Shown here piece after piece: positions 29,186 through 36,464 of a stretch of 59,106 nucleotides of DNA (its first letter is position 1; each line of letters begins with the position of its first letter). The position numbers and the translations under genes were made by a program. The notes beneath the pieces were generated by a model, which saw nothing but the letters and a program-made list of their open reading frames with translations, was not told where the DNA came from and ran no database searches. The DNA comes from Archangium violaceum Cb vi76 (GTDB lineage Bacteria; Myxococcota; Myxococcia; Myxococcales; Myxococcaceae), in assembly GCF_000733295.1 (NCBI RefSeq), contig NZ_JPMI01000010.1:1-59106 (forward strand). The letters are read 5' to 3'.

Positions 29186-30744
29186 CGGTAGTCCCACTTC
29201 TGGTTCGAACCGCCGTGGCACTCGTAGATGCTCAGCTTCGCGCCGTCGTTCGCGTTGTAGCCCTCGATGTCCACGCACTTGTTGGCCAGGTAGCTCACCA
29301 GGTCACCCGCTCCGCTCAGCACGAAGTCCTGGGCGGGGCTGGTGTTGCAGTTGGCGATCTGGATGCGCGTTCCGTTGGCCGTTGACGCGCCGGAGACGTC
29401 CAGGCACTTGTCGGCGATCCGCACCTTGCGTCCATCGAAGGTGAACTTCTGGGCGTTGGTGCCATTGCACGTCCACATCTGCACCTGGACACCATCGGAG
29501 AAGTTCGAGTTGGGCACGTCGATGCACTTGCCGTTCATGCGCGAGACGAACGACCTGCCGCCGCTGCCGCCACCGCTCGTGACGAGCGTGAGGCCGTAGG
29601 CGTTGAGGATGGGCTGGAGGGGCTGGAAGAACGTCTGGGGAGGATTGCCGTTGGCGCAGCCACCCGCGATGCCCGAGGTCACGCCCTGCGCCTGATTGCC
29701 GGAGAGGACCGAGCCACCCGAGTCACCGGGATCGGCGCACGCGTTGGTCTTGGACAGGCCATGGACGGGCCCATTGGAGTAGTTGACGGTGACGTTCGTG
29801 GCCTGGAGCGTTCCACACCGCCAGCCGGTCGTGTTGCCGGAGCGGCAGATGGACGCGCCGATGCCGGCCACGTTGGCGCCCTGAACGAGGACGTGCGCGT
29901 TGTTGTAGTTGTACACCCAGGGCTGCGGCGTCCACGAGCTATTGGTCGCCACCCATCCGTAGTCAGCACCGGGGAAGACCGACCCCCGGATGGTACCCAT
30001 GGCCTGCCAGTTGCTGCCCAGCGTGGGGGTGCCCGCCCCGCCGCAGTGGCCCGCGGTGACGAAGCCGCCGTACACCGAGAAGCCCACCGAGCAGACACCA
30101 TAGGAGCCACCGGCCCCCGTGCCGAAGTAGTAGATCTCTCCGCCGCGCAGGTCGTAGGCCGGGCGCGGGGCCTGGGTGGAGTGCTCCACGCGAATCACCC
30201 CATCCCGCGCGCCGCTGCTCAGGGCGGCGAACGACTGGGCGCGCGAGGCCATCAGGCTCGTGCCGCTCTCCGCCCGCACGACGACACTGTTGGTGGCGAC
30301 ATCCACGTACCAGGAGTGGACCGAGGCGGGAGCGTTGTGGGCGTTGCGGTCCAGCTCCGCCTGGACCTGCTCCAGCCTCGCCTTGCTGTGCTTGACGAGC
30401 AGCGGCTCGGCTCCGGCGCGGCGGACGCGAGCGGCGCTGGCCTCATCCGTGACACCGACGATGAGCTGGGTGCCATCCTCGTTCAGCCAGGCTCCGCCAA
30501 AGCGCTCTCCCAGCTGCGCGCTCAGGCCCTTCTCGAGGGACGGCGCCTTCGCCTCGAATACCAACCGGCGCCGCAGCTGCTCCTCGTCGATGTTCAGGTC
30601 CCGGCGCATCGCGGTGAGCAGCTCTGGTGACACCTCCGGCGCGGACTCGACTTCAGCGGCGGCGGCGGGCAAGCCGTGGAGGGTCGCCAGACCGGCGAAC
30701 AACGCCGTCACGGTGGAGAGCGCGTTGAGCTTGCGATTCTTCAT
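29182..30744 (-). CDS. Secreted S1E (streptogrisin/alpha-lytic-like) protease with C-terminal ricin-type lectin domain
   Basis: About 520 aa from ATG 30744 (an in-frame ATG at 30795 would precede the signal peptide by 17 residues). Signal peptide MKNRKLNALSTVTALFAGLATLHGLPAAAA; a large pro-region (about 30-195) with the alpha-lytic protease pro-domain pattern; then the protease with FVTAGHCG (His), the Asp probably in PGADYGWVAT, and DPGDSGGSVLSGNQAQGVTSG (Ser). A GGGSGG linker leads to a ricin-B/CBM13-like trefoil with three repeats (MNGKCIDVPN, ADKCLDVSGA, ANKCVDIEGY, with Q-K-W/F-type ends). Likely a predatory or nutritional secreted enzyme that binds glycans. Confidence 0.94.
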   Translation of the reverse strand: MKNRKLNALSTVTALFAGLATLHGLPAAAAEVESAPEVSPELLTAMRRDLNIDEEQLRRRLVFEAKAPSLEKGLSAQLGERFGGAWLNEDGTQLIVGVTDEASAARVRRAGAEPLLVKHSKARLEQVQAELDRNAHNAPASVHSWYVDVATNSVVVRAESGTSLMASRAQSFAALSSGARDGVIRVEHSTQAPRPAYDLRGGEIYYFGTGAGGSYGVCSVGFSVYGGFVTAGHCGGAGTPTLGSNWQAMGTIRGSVFPGADYGWVATNSSWTPQPWVYNYNNAHVLVQGANVAGIGASICRSGNTTGWRCGTLQATNVTVNYSNGPVHGLSKTNACADPGDSGGSVLSGNQAQGVTSGIAGGCANGNPPQTFFQPLQPILNAYGLTLVTSGGGSGGRSFVSRMNGKCIDVPNSNFSDGVQVQMWTCNGTNAQKFTFDGRKVRIADKCLDVSGASTANGTRIQIANCNTSPAQDFVLSGAGDLVSYLANKCVDIEGYNANDGAKLSIYECHGGSNQKWDYR

Positions 30745-30794
30745 GATGTTGGTTTCTCGCGGAGATGGGGGTTTGCGGCTTTTTACGGTCCGCA

Positions 30795-30823
30795 TGTGTA
30801 ATTTTCACGAGCAATCCTGTCAA
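30795..30823 (-). promoter_or_regulatory. Promoter for the secreted protease
   Basis: On the minus strand, TTGACA (30823-30818), a 17-bp spacer, then TACACA (30800-30795), in an AT-rich stretch about 50 bp upstream of the ATG at 30744. Perfect -35, partial -10. Confidence 0.5.
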
Positions 30824-30889
30824 TGCGCGGGTCGCGACATCCGTGTCGCGGATCCCCGCTCCCGGAGTGCACAACCCGCCTCGTTCTCC

Positions 30890-30901
30890 CGCCTATAGGC
30901 G
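30890..30901. promoter_or_regulatory. Perfect palindrome upstream of the motor operon
   Basis: CGCCTATAGGCG is a perfect 12-bp palindrome 34 bp before the ATG at 30935. Its position, in the 190-bp divergent region between the protease and the long operon, fits an operator, but no adjacent regulator is seen. Confidence 0.35.
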
Positions 30902-30934
30902 TCGGCGCAACAGTTGCATAAAGTCGCCGACCAC

Positions 30935-31684
30935 ATGACACGTCGTGCTGTGAAATTCGGGCGCAGGGTGAGGGACGCGGGCTGGGTACTGCTGTGCGGT
31001 GCGCTGCTGTCCGGCTGCGTCACCACCACCGTGTACCAGCCGCTCAGCGCATTGCAGCGCCCGGCGATCGTCGATCCGCAGCTCGCGAACTTCGAGGGCA
31101 TGCGCCTGCTCGTGCGCTGCGTCCCGGGGGACTACATCGAGGCGAGCGACGCCGACCTCCTCTGCCGCAAGGTCGGCTCGCTGTTCCGGAACCAGGGCGC
31201 GAGGGTCGAAACCGACGTGCCCCGCAACGGCAGATCGTCGCGGAACCTCCAGGAAGGCACCCCGCCCGACCTGGTCGTCAATCTGTCGTCGCGGCTCCTC
31301 CACAAGGAGAGCAGCGGCCCGCTGTGGGCCCTCACGGTCCTCACGCTCACGATCGTGCCGGCCTACACGGAGTACAGCGTCGCGCAGGACGTGACCATTC
31401 GCGACTCGAGCGGGTTCCTGCTCGCGTCCGACAGCCTGAAGGCGCGCTTCATCGAGTACTTCGGCGCCGGCGTATGGGGCGTGAACTGGGTGCTCGACGC
31501 CGTCGTGCGCCCGCCGGAGGAGGAGATCACGGGCGACGCGGCGGCAAAGGACTTTTCGCGCGACTTCTACGCACAGCTGAGCCAGCTCGCCTTCAACGCG
31601 CGGGTCCGCGCCGACGTGCTGCGCTCATTCGAGCCCCGTCCCCAGAGCGGGAGCAACCCACGCCAGACGGGGGCGGTGCCGTAA
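30935..31684 (+). CDS. Outer-membrane lipoprotein, first gene of the motor-like operon
   Basis: A 249-aa lipoprotein. The N-terminus has basic residues, a hydrophobic core and lipobox LLSGC. The mature part (FEGMRLLVRCVPGDYIEASDADLLCRKVGSLFRNQGARVETDV...) suggests a CsgG/LpoB-like alpha/beta domain: a short strand, an amphipathic helix pairing two Cys, and later PPDLVVNLSSRLL. A hydrophobic segment (LWALTVLTLTIVPAYTEYSVAQDV) resembles the exposed loops of outer-membrane-associated proteins. The next gene's ATG overlaps its TAA, so translation is coupled. Not assigned to a known family. Confidence 0.75.
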   Translation: MTRRAVKFGRRVRDAGWVLLCGALLSGCVTTTVYQPLSALQRPAIVDPQLANFEGMRLLVRCVPGDYIEASDADLLCRKVGSLFRNQGARVETDVPRNGRSSRNLQEGTPPDLVVNLSSRLLHKESSGPLWALTVLTLTIVPAYTEYSVAQDVTIRDSSGFLLASDSLKARFIEYFGAGVWGVNWVLDAVVRPPEEEITGDAAAKDFSRDFYAQLSQLAFNARVRADVLRSFEPRPQSGSNPRQTGAVP

Positions 31685-32325
31685 TGGAAACCCTGCTGGT
31701 CTTCCTCCTGGTGCAGCTCTCGGTGTCCGAGGGGCGCCCGTACGATCCCGCGCCTGGCATCTGGCACGACAAGTCGGAGGCACGGAACCTCGATTGCTCG
31801 CGCATGAGCCAGCAGCGGGCGCATGAGCTCCACCCGGGGGAGATCCCCGCGCCGCTCGCGCGCCTGGCGAACCAGGAATCCGAGGCGCTCGTCTGCACGC
31901 GGCGCATCATGCGCAATGGAGAGCGGCCGGAGCGCGACGAGCTCATCCTCGATTCGCTGCGTGAGTCGGTGGGAGAGATCGCCGAGGTCGCCAGCGCGCT
32001 GGGGCCGGGCAAGCTCACCTGGCACGTCGACGCCTTCTATCCCCAGCCCGAGGTGGCGGCGAAGATCTCCGTGGCGGCGCGCACCGAGCTCGCCGAGCAG
32101 GGACGCCGGGTCTCCGACAAGGTTCCGGTCCTCGCCGCTGGCGACATCGTGGTGCTCGGCCGGATGGCGCCGAAGGATGCCTATCCGCTGGCGTGCAAGC
32201 GCTACTTCGCTCAACGCGCGCTCGGCGAGAACGACGCGTTCCTGGGGATCATGCTGATCGACGAACGGGAGACGCAGCTCCACGCCGGACTGTGTCTGAA
32301 TGGAGAGTGGAGATGGCTGCGATGA
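31684..32325 (+). CDS. Secreted or periplasmic protein of unknown function
   Basis: A 213-aa protein starting METLLVFLLVQLSVSEGRPYDP, a short signal-like segment, so probably exported. Not recognised. The mature part has conserved-looking Cys (RNLDCSRM, ALVCTRR, LACKRYF, AGLCLNGEW). WHVDAFYPQPEVAAKISVAARTELAEQGRRVSDKVPVLAAGDIVVLGRMAP suggests an alpha/beta fold as in CsgG/LpoB-like proteins. The ATG overlaps the previous stop (TAATG), and the next gene's ATG overlaps this stop (ATGA), so it belongs to the same transcript. Confidence 0.75.
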   Translation: METLLVFLLVQLSVSEGRPYDPAPGIWHDKSEARNLDCSRMSQQRAHELHPGEIPAPLARLANQESEALVCTRRIMRNGERPERDELILDSLRESVGEIAEVASALGPGKLTWHVDAFYPQPEVAAKISVAARTELAEQGRRVSDKVPVLAAGDIVVLGRMAPKDAYPLACKRYFAQRALGENDAFLGIMLIDERETQLHAGLCLNGEWRWLR

Positions 32326-33527
32326 GGCCGGCGCTTCTCGCACTCACGCTCGCGTTGGTCTCCTCGTCGTCGTGGGCGGAGGTGGCCCCGGAGATCGCCG
32401 AGGCGCAGCGGGCGCAGATGGAGAAGCTCCGCGCGGAGGTGGCGGGGCAGATCCAGCTCCAGGCGTACGACCTGCTCGACGAGCTCGTCTACGGCTGGAC
32501 GCGGCAGCCGGTCTTCGAGCTGGAAACGCCGGTGGTGCTCGCCGACGTCACCGTGCCGGTGGGCTTCGGCAGTGGACTGGCGGCGCTGATCGAGAACCAC
32601 TTCGCCGAGCTGGTGGTGAAGAACCCGCGCACCCGGCTGACCCTGGCGCACTGCCCGCAGTGCACCGCGGTGGTGGTGCACTCGGGCGCGAAGGGAACGA
32701 TCGTCTCTCGCGGCGTGGACCAGCCGGAAGCCCTGGCCACCGCGGGTGCGCTCTCCGGTGCGCGCCATGCGATCTTCCTCGACTTCGAGGCGGAAGGCAG
32801 CGCGCTGGTGCTGCGCGCCCGTATCACCTCGCTGGAGCCGGCGCTTCCGATCATCCACGCGAAGACCCTCACGACCTCCACGTCGTCGCCGGCGCTGCTG
32901 CGCTCGGGAGACCAGCTCAAGAGCGCGGCCGAGGCGCGGAAGGAATACCTCGACGCCCTCCAGGGCCGCGGCCCGGTCAGCGTGCCAGTGCGCGTCGCGG
33001 TGCGGAGCTACGCCCAATCCCCTACCGCGGGCCCGATCGCGGCGATGCCCTTCATCTGGCTCCAGGCCGGGGCCGAGGTGGCGCTCACCCAGGCGCGGGC
33101 CTGGACCGGCACCTTCTCGGTGGGCGTCACCTGGATGCCCCAGCTGCACACGGGCTTCATGGGGCAGGCGCGCATTTCCCGCCTGCTCACCGGCTCGGTC
33201 GCCTCGCTCACCCAGCCGGATCTCTACGTCTTCCTGGGCGGCTCCGTGATATCCATCCACGGGCAGGGGGCGCGGGTGTTCCGGAGCGAGGTGCTGAACC
33301 TGGAGGATGTCCTCTCCGACATCCCGTCGCTGCTCGTCGAGCCCCACGCCACCTTCGCCGCGTTTCCGATCGGGCTCGAGCTGCGCGTCGGGAATCGCAT
33401 CGCGGCTTCGGTCTTCCTCGAGTCCGCGCCAGCGCTCGACAACGCGCCCTCGATCGGTACCCACCTGAACCTGCTCAACATCCTGAAGTTCCACACGGTG
33501 GGCGCGGAGGTGTCGTTTGCTTTTTAG
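32322..33527 (+). CDS. CsgG/FlgO-like periplasmic protein with barrel-like C-terminus
   Basis: A 401-aa exported protein. Signal peptide MRPALLALTLALVSSSSWAEV. The domain at about 70-200 (VVLADVTVPVGFGSGLAALIENHF..., ending ALPIIHAKTLT) resembles a CsgG/FlgO-type fold with a C-x2-C at 111-114. The C-terminal ~170 residues alternate hydrophobic strands and turns (PTLMP..., LQAGAEVALTQARAWTGTFSVGVTWMP, GNRIAASVFLESAP...) ending FHTVGAEVSFAF, a terminal-Phe pattern typical of outer-membrane beta-barrels. The ATG overlaps the previous stop (ATGA). Paralogous to the next gene in the N-terminal domain. Confidence 0.75.
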   Translation: MRPALLALTLALVSSSSWAEVAPEIAEAQRAQMEKLRAEVAGQIQLQAYDLLDELVYGWTRQPVFELETPVVLADVTVPVGFGSGLAALIENHFAELVVKNPRTRLTLAHCPQCTAVVVHSGAKGTIVSRGVDQPEALATAGALSGARHAIFLDFEAEGSALVLRARITSLEPALPIIHAKTLTTSTSSPALLRSGDQLKSAAEARKEYLDALQGRGPVSVPVRVAVRSYAQSPTAGPIAAMPFIWLQAGAEVALTQARAWTGTFSVGVTWMPQLHTGFMGQARISRLLTGSVASLTQPDLYVFLGGSVISIHGQGARVFRSEVLNLEDVLSDIPSLLVEPHATFAAFPIGLELRVGNRIAASVFLESAPALDNAPSIGTHLNLLNILKFHTVGAEVSFAF

Positions 33528-34479
33528 GCAACTCGCACTCCTCGCCGCGTTGCTGCCGGCCGTGGCCCTCGCCCAGCGTGACACCTCGCGCGAGGCGCTC
33601 GCACGGGTGGAGGAGACCCTCACCCTGCGCCTGGAGGAGGGAGGAATCACGTTGAAGGACGTGACTCCCGCCATGGTGGTGAGCGTCTCGCCGGCTTTCG
33701 AGGAGTCGAGAGCCTGGTTCCCGGCCGCTGCGTTGCAGACCCTGGTTCGCGTGTTCGGCTCCGCCGCGCTCCGCTCCTGCGAGGCGTGCATGGCGTCGCG
33801 CCTGTACGTGGAGGAGGGACGGCTCGAGCAGTTCACGACCGCCCTGGGCTCGGCGGAGATCATCCGGCTGGACGAGAACGCCCGTGGAAAGGCCCCGCCG
33901 GCCCGGGTGGCGATCTGGCTCGACGAGACACCCGAGGGCGTTTCGTTGCGCATCATCGATCTGCACAACAGCCGCATCGTGTTCGTGCAGAACTTCGATC
34001 CGGGGCTCACCGAGATGGCCCGAACCCGCCGCAACTTCACCCTCACCGAGGAGCTGGAGCGGCGCGCGCGCGGAGACAGCCTCACCCACACGTTCCTCGA
34101 CGTGACGATGTACCCCGGCCAGCACGTCTCCCTGGATTGGACGGAGCAGTGGGGCGACACCAACGCGAACCTCGCCGGCTTGTCCGTCTCCATCTATGAC
34201 CCGCTGGTGGGCGTGGGTGGCTCCTACTACCGCGTCATCCCCAACGCGATGAACCTCATGGTCGGCGGGAAGATCCTGCTGAGCGTCCCCACGGCCATCG
34301 CCAGCGGCATCAGCGGCACACCAACCCAGGTCCTCGACCCGCTGCTGACCGGCGTCTTCGTACTGCGGGTGCCGATCGCCAGCTCGAACTACGGCGTCAC
34401 GTTCACCGCGTCCACCAACGGGAGAATCGGCATTGGGATCTCCCTCCTGAACATCACCGCCCTGCCCTTCCTGCCATGA
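33517..34479 (+). CDS. CsgG/FlgO-like periplasmic protein, paralogue of the preceding gene
   Basis: A 320-aa exported protein with a TTG start that overlaps the previous gene by 11 bp; signal peptide MLFRQLALLAALLPAVALAQ. The mature N-terminal region mirrors the preceding protein: hydrophobic helix, then SCEAC (C88, C91) in place of HCPQC, a strand, PPARVAIWLDETPEGVSLRIIDL for AIFLDFEAEGSALVLRARITSL. The C-terminal half (GSYYRVIPNAMNLMVGGKILLSVP..., GVTFTASTNGRIGIGISLLNITALPFLP) is strand-rich and may sit in the outer membrane. The next gene's ATG overlaps its stop. Function unknown. Confidence 0.72.
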   Translation: MLFRQLALLAALLPAVALAQRDTSREALARVEETLTLRLEEGGITLKDVTPAMVVSVSPAFEESRAWFPAAALQTLVRVFGSAALRSCEACMASRLYVEEGRLEQFTTALGSAEIIRLDENARGKAPPARVAIWLDETPEGVSLRIIDLHNSRIVFVQNFDPGLTEMARTRRNFTLTEELERRARGDSLTHTFLDVTMYPGQHVSLDWTEQWGDTNANLAGLSVSIYDPLVGVGGSYYRVIPNAMNLMVGGKILLSVPTAIASGISGTPTQVLDPLLTGVFVLRVPIASSNYGVTFTASTNGRIGIGISLLNITALPFLP

Positions 34480-35105
34480 ATCGATTCCTGCTCATCCTGC
34501 TGCCGATCCTGGCCTCCGCTTGCGCGACGCGGAACTACACCTATTACCTGGTCGAGCCGCCACCGAAGAAGCCCGAGGCGCTCAAGGAGGAAGGGACGTT
34601 GGTGCGGCCCTTCGGCTTCGGCTCGACCACGGTGATGAAGGTCCGCTGGAACGATGGCAATCTGATGACCGAGGTGGACGTGCCCATGCTGGGCACGGGT
34701 CAGCGCATCGTCATCGAACACGGCGCGGGCAACGGCGACGTGAAGACCATTCCCGCCAGCCGGGTGGTGCCACCGCCGCCCTCCACGGCGGACAAGGCGC
34801 TCATCGAGGCCTACCGGGCGCGCGGCCTGCGCATCGACGAGGCGGCGGCGGAGGTGAGCATCACCCGCGCACGCACCTTGATGGAGCAGGCCACCCGCGA
34901 GGGCAACTACCACCTGGCCCTCGAGTGGTGTGAAACCGTGTTGGCACGCTACAAGTCGCACCCCGAGTTCCTTCGGGCCAAGGGCTCGCTCCTCCTGATG
35001 ATGGGGGAGCGCGAGAAGGCCATCGAAATCTACGAGCAGGTCGAAGCCATCGAGAGTGAACCGGGCGTTCGCAAGAAGCTCGAAGAGCTCCAGCGCCAGC
35101 AGTAA
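34476..35105 (+). CDS. Lipoprotein with TPR-like C-terminal helices
   Basis: A 209-aa lipoprotein. Signal with lipobox LASAC at the start (MNRFLLILLPILASACATRN). The middle holds SH3-like strands (TTVMKVRWNDGNLMTEVDVPM). The C-terminal half is helical (YHLALEWCETVLARYKSHPEFLRAKGSLLLMMGEREKAIEIYEQVEAI), at least two TPR-like units. It lies directly before the MotA-like gene (15 bp gap) in the same run. Confidence 0.78.
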   Translation: MNRFLLILLPILASACATRNYTYYLVEPPPKKPEALKEEGTLVRPFGFGSTTVMKVRWNDGNLMTEVDVPMLGTGQRIVIEHGAGNGDVKTIPASRVVPPPPSTADKALIEAYRARGLRIDEAAAEVSITRARTLMEQATREGNYHLALEWCETVLARYKSHPEFLRAKGSLLLMMGEREKAIEIYEQVEAIESEPGVRKKLEELQRQQ

Positions 35106-35120
35106 CAGGAGAAGCACGTC

Positions 35121-35828
35121 GTGCAGATCATCGGGTTCATGTTGTTGGGCTTCATCATCTGGTACGGGTTCAAGGATCGCAGCGATGCGGTCATCTCCGC
35201 GTTCGACGCCCACGCGATGGTGATGGTGTTGGTCGGGTCGTGCTCGGCGGTGCTGGTGAGCTCCAGCCACACCACCGTGTGGCGCACCTTCCTGTGCCTG
35301 CGTGAGCTGATCCCCGGACTGGCGTTGTTCGGCCGGACCACCCGGGCGATGGAGGCCGAGCGCGAGCAACTGTCCGCGCTGTGGCGTGACGGCAAGCGCA
35401 GCCAGGCGGTCGATCTGGCGGGGAACAGCCGCTTCCCCGCGGTGAAGCAGATGCTGGAGTTGATCCTGAACCGGGCGACCGACGCCTCCAGCAGCAAGAC
35501 CTTCACCGAGCTGCGGCACGAGGAGATCAGCCGGTGGCAGCCGGCGATCCACAACTGGGAGATGCTCGCCAAGTTGGGGCCGGCGTTCGGCATGGTCGGC
35601 ACCATCACCGGCATGATCCAGCTCTTCCGCAACATGAGCTCGGAGAACCTCAACATCGGCGCGGCGATGTCGCTGGCCCTGCTCGCGACCCTGTACGGCG
35701 TGGCGTTCGGCGCCGGCGTGGCCGGACCGATCGGCACCTACCTCAACGGGCTGCTCGACGACCGCCTGGGGTTGCTCGAGCGGTGCGAGAAGAGCGTCAA
35801 CGAGATCGTCTCCCGCGGCGAACGGTGA
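35121..35828 (+). CDS. MotA/TolQ/ExbB-family proton-channel (stator) protein
   Basis: A 235-aa four-helix membrane protein. TM1 is about 3-19, TM2 33-50, then a large cytoplasmic loop (60-150) with charged helices, then TM3 in LGPAFGMVGTITGMIQLF and TM4 in IGAAMSLALLATLYGVAFGAGVAGPIGTYL, the most conserved block of MotA. The size and the second-membrane pair match MotA rather than TolQ/ExbB. With the following MotB-like gene it would form the ion-driven stator. GTG start at 35121 is preceded by an AGGAG-like run (35107-35111). Part of the long operon, not a flagellar cluster. Confidence 0.88.
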   Translation: MQIIGFMLLGFIIWYGFKDRSDAVISAFDAHAMVMVLVGSCSAVLVSSSHTTVWRTFLCLRELIPGLALFGRTTRAMEAEREQLSALWRDGKRSQAVDLAGNSRFPAVKQMLELILNRATDASSSKTFTELRHEEISRWQPAIHNWEMLAKLGPAFGMVGTITGMIQLFRNMSSENLNIGAAMSLALLATLYGVAFGAGVAGPIGTYLNGLLDDRLGLLERCEKSVNEIVSRGER

Positions 35829-35837
35829 AGGTGAGCC

Positions 35838-36464
35838 ATGCAAAGACGGAAAGCGGGGCATGAGGAGAGCTGGCTACTCAGCTATGCCGATCTGATCACC
35901 AACCTGCTGCTGTTCTTCGTGGTGCTGCTGACCGCGGCGAACCTCAACAAGATGAAGATGCAGCAGATCGCCCAGAGCATCTCCGGCAAGCAGAGTCCGG
36001 CGAGCCTGGAGTCGATCCGCAAGGAGCTCGAGGCGCAGATCGCCGCCAAGAACCTGCAGAACCTCGTGACCACCACGGTGACGGAGGCGGGGTTGGAGGT
36101 GTCCCTCAACTCGGGGCTCGTGTTCGACTCGGGGAAGGCGAAGATCCGGCCGGAGTTCGACGAGACCGTGGCGTCGATGTTGAAGGAGCTCACGCCGTAC
36201 TCATCGCAGTACAACTTCGCCGTCGAGGGGCACACCGACTCGACACCGATCGTGAGCGGTGGACTGTTCGCGAGCAACTGGGAGCTCTCCAGCGCGCGCG
36301 CCATCGTGGTGCGGCAGCGGCTGGAGGAAGTGGGGATCAACCGCTCGCGCATCCGCGTCGAGGGCTACGCCGAGACGAAGCCGCTCCCCGAGCAACTGCT
36401 GAAGGGCCTGAGTGACGACGAGCGCCTGGCCCGGCACCGCCGTGTCGTCGTGAGGATCTACTGA
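35838..36464 (+). CDS. MotB/OmpA-family stator protein
   Basis: A 208-aa single-pass membrane protein. The TM segment SYADLITNLLLFFVVLL carries the conserved Asp of MotB that shuttles the driving ion. The C-terminal OmpA-like peptidoglycan-binding domain (about 90-208) has FAVEGHTDSTPI, SNWELSSARAIVVRQRL and RIRVEGYAETKPL, typical of MotB. This pairs with the MotA-like protein and anchors it to peptidoglycan. It is 9 bp after motA-like and its TGA overlaps the next ATG. Confidence 0.9.
   Translation: MQRRKAGHEESWLLSYADLITNLLLFFVVLLTAANLNKMKMQQIAQSISGKQSPASLESIRKELEAQIAAKNLQNLVTTTVTEAGLEVSLNSGLVFDSGKAKIRPEFDETVASMLKELTPYSSQYNFAVEGHTDSTPIVSGGLFASNWELSSARAIVVRQRLEEVGINRSRIRVEGYAETKPLPEQLLKGLSDDERLARHRRVVVRIY

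Noticed and set aside
35121-36464. Zorya anti-phage defence (ZorA/ZorB are MotA/MotB-like)
   Set aside because: The MotA-like protein is only 235 aa and lacks the long ZorA tail, and no ZorC, ZorD or ZorE-type gene follows; the neighbours are envelope proteins.
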